From Cryptomeria japonica (lineage: Eukaryota; Streptophyta; Pinopsida; Cupressales; Cupressaceae): a stretch of 64,000 nt of DNA. The notes beneath the pieces are model-generated. The model did not search any database. It was not told the DNA's origin and was given only the letters and a program-made list of their open reading frames with translations. Position numbers and translations under genes: made by a program. Of the stretch, positions 57,436 to 64,000 are shown one piece after another. The stretch spans positions 572,579,241 through 572,643,240 of the forward strand of contig NC_081410.1 of assembly GCF_030272615.1 (NCBI RefSeq). The letters run 5' to 3'. The stretch's first letter is position 1. Every line of letters starts with the position of its first letter.

Positions 57436-58500
57436 GGATTCTCTTGGGATTTTCTAGAACCATGCAGTAATGCCCATTGCATGTGCAATGTCCAATCTGC
57501 TATGTACTACATAGTGCAATTTGCCAATAATTGATCGGTATTATTTCTCATTTACCAACCCCGAGTCATCTTCTTTTGATAATTTACAACCAGTCACCAT
57601 CGGTGTACCAACCAGTTTTCTGTCTTCCATGCCAAATGTCTTCAACACCTCTTTGACATACTTGGAGTGAGTGATAAAGGTTCCATCTTTTATTTTTTGA
57701 ATCTATAGTCTAATGAAGAACTTAATCTCCCCTATAAATGACATCTCAAACTTCTTTTTCATCTCATTTGCAAAATCATGACTCATCTTGTCATCTCCTC
57801 CAAAAATTATGTCATCAACAAATACCTCACAAATTACAATCTGATCTCCTTCTAACTTCAAATAAATATTGCTATCTTCACTTGTTCTCTCAAATCCATC
57901 TTCACAAGATGGGAGTGCAAGTGTTCATACCATGCTCTAGGTGCCTACTTTAGTCCATACAAGGCTTTATGTAGCCTACACACCATATCACTGTCTTCTG
58001 ATATGACAAACCCATCTGGTTGCTCTATATACACCTCCTCTTCTAGTATTCCATCCAGGAATGCATATTTTACATCCATTTGATATACTTTGAATCCCTT
58101 GAAGGCTGCATATGCAAGAAGCATACAAAATCCTTCCAACATGGCTATAGGAGCAAAGGTTTCTCCATAGTCTTCTCCTTCTTCTTAAGCATATCCTTTG
58201 CACACCAATCTGGCTTTGTTTCTTACCACTGTGCCATCTTCATTTAGCTTATTTCTAAAAACCTATTTGGTGCCTATGACATTTTTATGCTCAGGTCTGG
58301 GTACCAAAGACCATGTACCATTCTTTTCTATCTGGTCAAGTTCCTCTTCCATTGCCTTGATCCAGTCTTCATCTTTATGTGCCTCTTTAAATGTTTTAGG
58401 CTCAAATTCAAAGATCATGCAAGAATTTTCTTCGACCTTTCTTCTTGTAAGAATTCCTGCATCCTTATCTCCTATGATCTGCTTTGGATCATGATTCAAC
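57436..58500 (-). pseudogene. RE9 reverse transcriptase
   Basis: Read from about 58500 down. It has EAHKDEDWIKAMEEELDQIEKNGTWSLVPRPEHKNV, then [56 protein letters not shown] and HKALYGLK, after which a TAG replaces the usual Gln in front of APRAWY. The remaining third is in other frames and decayed. The region of the catalytic YVDD motif is broken by frame changes around 57800. Confidence 0.87.
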
Positions 58501-59350
58501 TTTACACACCTAGGAATGATCTTAGTTGTTTCCTCTTGCTTTTCTTCTTCATCCTCATCTTCATCAACATCAACATCTACCAGTGTAGGAGCACTATTAC
58601 TGGTGCTAGGCTGTTTTGCAACCAGTTCTCAGAAGGTTACTACCAGTTCATCTCCTACTTGCTCACTATCGGTTTCCTTAGATTTCTTAGAGGTTTCATC
58701 AACTCTAATATTGATGCTTTCAACAATTCTCTGAGTCCTATTGTTGAAACATTTGAGAGCTTTTCTCTTTGTGGAATACCCTAGGAATATTCCCTCATCA
58801 TATTTAGCATCGAACTTGCTCTAATGTTCACTCCTCTTGATATAACATTTTCTACCAAACACTCTAAAGTAGCTTAACATTGGTGTCTTACTGGTCTAAT
58901 ATTCATAAGGTTTTTTATCCTTACCCTTTTTAATGAGTACCCGGTTCATTGTGTAGACTGCACTGCTCACCACTTCTCTCCAAAAGGAGTGAGAAACCTT
59001 CCCTTGGATCAACATTGTTCTGGCTACTTTAGCTACACACCTATTGTTTCTCTTTACTAGGCCATTTTGTTGTGGAGTCCGGGGGGCAGACAATTGCCTC
59101 TTGATGTCATTCTCTTCACAGTACTTGTTGAATTCATCGGAAGTGAATTCTCCTCTTTGATCAGTTCTCAAGCACTTAATCCTCTTACTGCTTTCTTTTT
59201 CAACTAGTGCTTTGAAGGCTTTGAACTTTCCAATGGCTTTAGACTTGTCCTTCAAGAATGTGACCCACATCATTCTTGAGCAATCATTAGTAAGAGTCAT
59301 AAAATACCTATCTCCCTACACACTCCTAGTTTTCATAAGACCACACAAAT
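58501..59350 (-). pseudogene. RE9 integrase
   Basis: Core block from DLVHTDLCGLMKTRSV (first catalytic Asp), through NDCSRMMWVTFLKDKSKAI and RTDQRGEFTSDEFNKYCEEN (second Asp present, GG replaced by RG), to TPQQNGLVKRNNRC with the Glu region altered. The C-terminal piece FDAKYDEGIFLGYS is seen near 58790. Stops at about 58896 and 59305 interrupt it. Confidence 0.86.
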
Positions 59351-60896
59351 CAGTATGCACAAGATCAAGTAAATTGTTTGTAGTGAAAGATTTACCTTTG
59401 AAGGTTGAGGAAGACATTTTCCCCAGTTGAAACTCTCTGCACAAAGGATTTTTTGGTTTGCTCAGCATAGGCAATCCTCTAACTGCCTTGATCTTACTGG
59501 CCATCACAATATTATTAAAGTTTACATGGTAGAGTCTCCTATACCACATCCAACTATCATCAAACTTAGCCATTAGACATGTACTGACATTAGCATTCAG
59601 CGGAAATAGGTTACCTTTGGTCTGCATACCGGTGGCCATTAGTTCACCACTCTTATCTTTTATTTTATACACTCCATCTCTGAATTCCAGAGTGAGTCCA
59701 TTATCATTCAGCTGGGCAACACTCAAAAGGTTGTGTCTGCCTTTTACCATACATGGTACATCATTACCAAAATGAACCACACCACCATCATACTCTTCCA
59801 AAGATAGAAACTTACTCCGGTCACCAGCCATATGGTGAGAGCAGCCACTATCAATAATCCACTCATTGGAATTATCAAAGTGGGAGACAAGAGCCTTCTT
59901 GTCTGACACATCTTCCTTGACTGCTACAAACACAATATCTTCACTTTCTTCATATTTTGATTCCTCATCAGTTACATCTTCATCAATTGCTACAAAACAG
60001 TTTCTCCGGTTTCCTCCTTTGAACTTCTTGAACTTTTCTTGTTTGTCCTTATTATCACCATTAGGACAATTTACAACAATGTGTCCTATCCGGTTACAAG
60101 AAAAGCATTTCAAAAGGAGCTTACCTTTGTATTTACTAGTTCCCTTAGGAAGTCTCTTAGCAAGAAGAGCTTCAAATTCCATCAGGATCTCCTCATCATC
60201 CATTTCTCTGGTTTGTCTTGGTTCACCACTAGTACTAGCTTCTTTGCCCTTTCTAGATGGCGCAACAAATGCTCTAAAGGTTGAATCAGTCCTTTGAATA
60301 GTGCCATCATAATTATTTAGCTCATATGTGGTTAGCTTTGCAATGATGGAGTCCAAGGATACCTGTGTCTTGTCTATAGACCTCAACTCCTGAATAGCAG
60401 CAACCCTTATTGCATAGACCAGTAATAAGGATCTCAAAAATTTTCTAACAATAGTGGAATCTTCCATTTTACCACTTGCACTCTTGATATCTCCAACAAA
60501 AGTTTTGATTCTTATTCCATATTTTTTAATGGTCTCTCCTTCAACCATCCACATGTCTTCAAAATTTCCCCTAAGGCTTTCTTCCTTAGCTTGTTTCACA
60601 TGCTCATCATCGCCATAGATATTCTCAAGAGCATCCCATACTTCTTTAGGATTCTCTTTATCCTAAACATCAATAAACTCAATGTCAGATAAACTTCTTA
60701 TTAGGGCTTCCATGACTTGCCCATTCTCCTAAATCTCTCTCTTTTGATCATCGATGATAGTATCGATAGGGATAACATAAGAATTCTCAACATAGCTCCA
60801 ATGTTGAGCACCCATGCTTCTGATGTATATCTTCATTTTGTCCTTCCATATTTTAAAGTTATCTCTATTGAACTTTGGACCTTCCCTCTTCATCAT
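59351..60896 (-). pseudogene. RE9 gag and protease
   Basis: The start is the ATG pair at 60896 (MMKREGPKFN), shortly after the primer site. Two TAG codons at about 60728 and 60664, both where Gln is expected, break the first 80 codons. From 60599 it is open for 427 residues: a UBN2-like Gag core, a linker, the knuckle CFSCNRIGHIVVNC, an acidic stretch, the protease motif EWIIDSGCSHHMAGD with intact active Asp, then HNLLSVAQLNDNG and the start of the pre-integrase block (WMWYRRLYHVNF). The frame then continues to integrase. It is one of the less damaged Copia Gag genes in the window. Confidence 0.9.
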
Positions 60897-60954
60897 TAGA
60901 ATAGGATATTTTCCTCAAGCGGTTAAGCTTACAACATAGAGGACCTGGAAGATG

Positions 60955-60967
60955 CTCTGATACCAAT
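60955..60967 (-). other. RE9 primer binding site (tRNA-iMet type)
   Basis: The plus strand reads CTCTGATACCAAT just left of the LTR, so the minus strand is ATTGGTATCAGAG, the unaltered plant initiator-Met site. Confidence 0.9.
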
Positions 60968-62475
60968 TGATGAATCAATGATGAATAGTTAGCACCAAAC
61001 TGGTACTGAGAGGGGGGGGTGAATCAATCCAAACAAAAACACTTTGCCTTGAACTAATTTGACTAAAAAACACTGCACTTGACTAGCAAGCAATAACACT
61101 GGTCTAAACTAGATTACTGTCAGTTAAACACAGTAAGAATGTGAAAGACATAAATTGGTAACTCTTAGCTTTCCACACAATCTAACATCTTATTTCCACT
61201 TCACCCATATGTATACACTAGTAATACATCAACAGAAATGTAAAGACTTACTGGTTCAACATGCTTTACCACTTGACAGAAAATAACAAAGCATCACATG
61301 AAAAAGCATCACACATAACACACATATTTTTTCACATGGAAACCCAATTGAGAAAAACCACGGTGGGGATGAATACCCACAAGTTGTTCTTTGAACCCTT
61401 TTGAAGTCCGCTCTATTAGGAGCCTAGTTTGATTAAAGAATTTACAATAAGTTCTATTAGGAACCGATCCTGCTAGGGATCACCCGGTTAAGGGATGGCT
61501 AAAATACCTAGTTATGGGTTAAACTCTGTTAAAGGTTACCTTGTTAGAGGATTTTAAGAACTCAAAGATTTTGAGTCACCTTGTTAAAGGATTTACAACA
61601 AGCTGGTTAAAGCTACCCTGTTAAGGGATTTTGCAAGTATTGAAGTGGTTAGAGGTCAATAGCTATTACAATGATCTAGTAATAGCACTTCAATACCAAT
61701 GAAGATCCACTTTAGTACCTTCCTTATGCAATCACACTCTGCATGTATCTATTCTCTTATCTGGTCTGGCAAGAATCACGTATCTCTACACTTAGATACA
61801 CACACAACATTTGCCAATCACCTCAACATGAAAAACAACATCAACCTTATAGGAAACAGATAGGTCGATAGCATAAACCCTAAACCCTAAACATTTACGT
61901 TAAGCAATTCAGTTGGTTCAATCTTAATCGTTGAACATATTGCATTGATTACAAAAGTCTTGAACAGCTCTCAAGGCATTCTCCAACGTTTGTTCTTCAC
62001 TCCTTCTTGGAGGCTGATAACCCATCATGCATTCTCCACCATTTACAGAGACTTCACACATTCCTGAGGTAGATAGGATCAATCTTGTTCGTGCAAGATC
62101 CTTCATGTGCACAAGGCTGACATGGCAACATAATCTGTTCTTCATTATAATGCTAACTCATCACACGATGTCATCGGTTGAATCAAACAGGCTTGGAACA
62201 CTTCAACTAGAAATCCTGAAGCTATGACTACCAACTGGTAGTCATACCATATGAAACTTTGATACAAAACATTCCATATACCGATTCACATTCCAACATA
62301 CCTGTTCACTTGGATAGACATATCGCTTCACTTTTTCACATACACTGGTTCACAACATCATACCGGTTCTCTTGCAAGTTTCTTACATCAATATACCGGT
62401 TCACTCTTTAGTATATTGACATCAATGACAACATACAATATCATCATGTCATCATACTCTACACATATGCCAATA
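60968..62475 (-). repeat. RE9 5' LTR (right)
   Basis: 1,508 bp, TGATGAATCAATGATG...ATGCCAATA (CA decayed to TA). It pairs with 55145-56624, with the telomere-like CCCTAAA units at 61875-61891. Confidence 0.88.
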
Positions 62476-62480
62476 ATGTC

Positions 62481-63020
62481 TCCATTAGGTTTCTAACTTT
62501 TCAGCATACCATCAAGTTCTTCTGAACTTTTCTTGAATTTATCTTTATGTTGATTTGCAGTAGCGAACTTATTTTCCAAAAATTTCTTTTGCCTCATAAG
62601 TTTAGTTTTATCATGTTCCATGTGAGTTAGATCTATCTTTAACATATCATTTTCATGACTGAGTCTTAGATTTTCATTTCCAGCATCATTGAGTCTCCTA
62701 GTCCAGTCATATTCATTCTTCTTTCTGTCTTCAATGTCTTTACAAAATCTCATAGTCATGTCTTGCATTTCTTTCTTCAAGGTCATGTTTTCTTGCCTCA
62801 TCTTTCTTACAAGATCATTAAGAGTTTCCTTTTCATCATCATTACTCTGCATCTTCTCATGAAGTTCTTTTCTCTTATTTCTAGCAATAGTGAGATTCTC
62901 CTAAAGTCCTTGAATGAATTCCTTTGCAGTCCTCTGATCATATTCAATTTTGATATTCTTCAACTTCTCTAAATCATAGTCCACAAGAGCTTGTTCTAAT
63001 TGCTTTCTTAAATCCTCCAT
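62481..63020 (-). pseudogene. RE6 ORF1, N-terminal coiled-coil part
   Basis: ATG at 63020 (MEDLRKQLEQALVDYDLEK), 72 bases inside the right LTR as in RE3. A TAG near 62900 is followed by an open 119-residue piece (62493-62852) of Lys/Glu/Asn-rich coiled coil with LTHMEHDKTKLMRQKKFLENK, and by KKSSEELDGMLKS just before a stop. The aligned RE3 copy has the same residues at most positions. It continues in the knuckle part at 54640-55139. Confidence 0.78.
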
Positions 63021-63077
63021 CTGTACCAGTGTCAGAATCTTCCTCAAGTTGTTAGACTTTTGAAAATAAAGGACCAG

Positions 63078-63091
63078 GCTTTGATACCAAT
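63078..63091 (-). other. RE6 primer binding site (tRNA-iMet type)
   Basis: The plus strand GGCTTTGATACCAAT gives ATTGGTATCAAAGCC on the minus strand, one transition from the usual initiator-Met site. Confidence 0.85.
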
Positions 63092-63878
63092 TCTTAGGAT
63101 TGATGATAGTCCCAAAGATACTGAGAGGGGGAGTGAATCGGTATCTAACCGGTTAAGAGAATATTTAACCTTATTAAGTATTTTGCATTCCAAAATAGTG
63201 TACTAGTAAACAAGAATTAATGCAGGAAATAGGAACAATAAAGACAACATAGAAAGCACACCATAACACAAGATGTTTAATGAGGATAACTAGTGTGGGA
63301 AAAATCTTGGTGGGATTTGTGACCCACAATATTCATTCACTGGCCAATGAATGGATATTACTTACAAGAGGGGCCTGCACATGCAGAAAGGCCAACTGCC
63401 TAGAGGTCACTGCTTAATTACAAAAGGAAGGCTCACTAACTTACAAAATGGATTATGAAAATCCAATATAGCGTACTGCTACAAAACATCATTTGCTATG
63501 CCAGGTTCAGTACCAGCTTAAGCTCACATAATAATCATAAACCCTTATAAAAAATCTGCCTTAATATTCGCTTATCACTTCTACCATCATATGTGTAGCC
63601 ATCACTATTCTCCTATATTATAAAATGATTTACAAAACCTCATAATATATGAGTCTATTACAATATGTCATGCTGGCTTACAAAAGATATTATAATTAAA
63701 TACAATAAACAAAACTTTATTCCTATCAGCTGGGATGTCAGTGAACATTGTTGTCACTGCCAGTGAAGTGCCTGCCAGTGCCGATGCCTAAAGATATCCA
63801 CAAGGTTTCCGGTAAGTTGCCATCAATGACAACACCTTCAATCACCTTCAATTCTCATTAGAGTGTGCAATGCCAATA
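63092..63878 (-). repeat. RE6 5' LTR (right)
   Basis: 787 bp, TCTTAGGATTGATG...ATGCCAATA (ends TG and CA decayed to TC and TA). The hairpin region at 63374-63387 reads CCTGCACATGCAGA. Confidence 0.86.
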
Positions 63879-64000
63879 GGTGCAGCTTCTGGTGGAGTTT
63901 TAGGATGCTGATGGTGATCATGTTCAAGACTTAGTTGATTGGGATCATTGCTTTAGCATGTGTGGACCTAATTTGGGTCCCGATGTATCTAGGTTATGGA
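63879..64000 (+). repeat. RE2 3' LTR, part 2 (runs off the window)
   Basis: Starts GGTGCAGCTTCTGGTGG and matches 9730-9851 of the 5' LTR (GATGGTGATCATGTT, GTGTGGACCTAATTTGGGTCCC), ending at the window edge. It is the direct continuation of 30110-30440 across RE6. Confidence 0.83.

Larger units (their letters stand above)
55145..62475 (-). mobile_element. RE9: Copia LTR retrotransposon
   Basis: 7,331 bp, LTRs of 1,480 and 1,508 bp, gag-pol on the minus strand in Copia order and an initiator-Met-type primer site. The flanking 5 bp are GTGTT (55140-55144) and ATGTC (62476-62480). The RE3 homologue suggests an original GTGTC with one transition in each copy. Removing RE9 restores the frame of RE6 ORF1. 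Its pol is close to that of RE2 (shared DWAG-VDDQKS and [12 protein letters not shown] blocks), so the two belong to related families. Confidence 0.9.
30441..63878 (-). mobile_element. RE6: second pol-less element of the RE3 family, itself split twice
   Basis: LTRs at 30441-31216 and 63092-63878, polypurine tract beside the left LTR and an initiator-Met-type primer site beside the right. Removing RE7 (19,437 bp plus 5) and RE9 (7,331 bp plus 5) leaves about 6.66 kb, nearly the size of RE3 (6.70 kb). The gene order is the same: ORF1 from 63020 down (split by RE9) and ORF2 from 54272 down (split by RE7) to about 31431. The 5 bp outside are GTTTC (left) and GGTGC (right), a weak match, but the RE2 LTR on both sides joins at the correct place. 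Confidence 0.85.
9418..64000 (+). mobile_element. RE2: Copia LTR retrotransposon, host of the whole nest
   Basis: This Copia element contains all the insertions to its right. Its 5' LTR is split into 9418-9851, 16548-17025 and 18258-18549. The primer site is at 18552 and gag starts at 18605. Gag is split by RE5 at 18749, pol runs to 29745, and the 3' LTR begins near 30110, is split by RE6 and resumes at 63879. With insertions removed, the LTR is about 1.2 kb and the internal part about 4.6 kb, normal for a plant Copia. The continuation at 63879-64000 matches the 5' LTR at about 9735-9851 at the correct offset. The right end is outside the window. Confidence 0.85.

Noticed and set aside
1-64000. 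CRISPR arrays, rRNA or bacterial-type operons
   Set aside because: None seen. All repeats are LTRs or irregular tandem repeats, and the DNA is eukaryotic.

Overview
The window is plant nuclear DNA made almost entirely of transposable elements. No intact cellular gene, rRNA gene or tRNA gene is visible. The evidence for a plant is Tnt1/Tork-like and other plant-type Copia elements, a Ty3/Gypsy element with two RNase H domains (the plant Tat lineage), initiator-Met primer sites and plant-style LTRs. The density of old nested retrotransposons suggests a very large genome such as a gymnosperm or fern. That placement is an inference; the sequence does not settle the species.

Left part (1-9417): a decayed hAT-transposase-like gene on the minus strand, from about 8374 down to 640, is split by a Copia retrotransposon, here called RE1 (3080-8122). 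A short stretch without genes follows.

From 9418 to the end, everything can be read as one Copia element, RE2 (plus strand), inflated by nested insertions. Its 5' LTR (9418-18549) holds RE3 (9852-16547) and a solo-LTR-like RE4 (17026-18257). Its gag holds RE5 (18749-25684), a gag-only element with LTRs of about 2.2 kb. Its pol lies at 25690-29745. Its 3' LTR starts near 30110, is interrupted by RE6 (30441-63878), and resumes at 63879-64000. RE6 is itself split by RE7 (33341-52777, a 19.4-kb Gypsy/Tat element that carries a further 4.2-kb interruption, RE8) and by RE9 (55145-62475, Copia). Target-site duplications, restored reading frames and length arithmetic support this order. After removing RE7 and RE9, RE6 is about 6.66 kb, against 6.70 kb for its sister RE3.

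The most unusual material is the RE3/RE6 family. These are LTR elements with proper ends, PPT and primer site, but with no protease, integrase or reverse transcriptase. Instead they carry ORF1, a coiled-coil protein with four tandem CCHC-type knuckles, and ORF2, an unrecognised protein of about 1,130 codons. They must borrow enzymes from another element. RE2 and RE9, whose LTRs share a U5 C-run motif with them, are the nearest candidates in the window.
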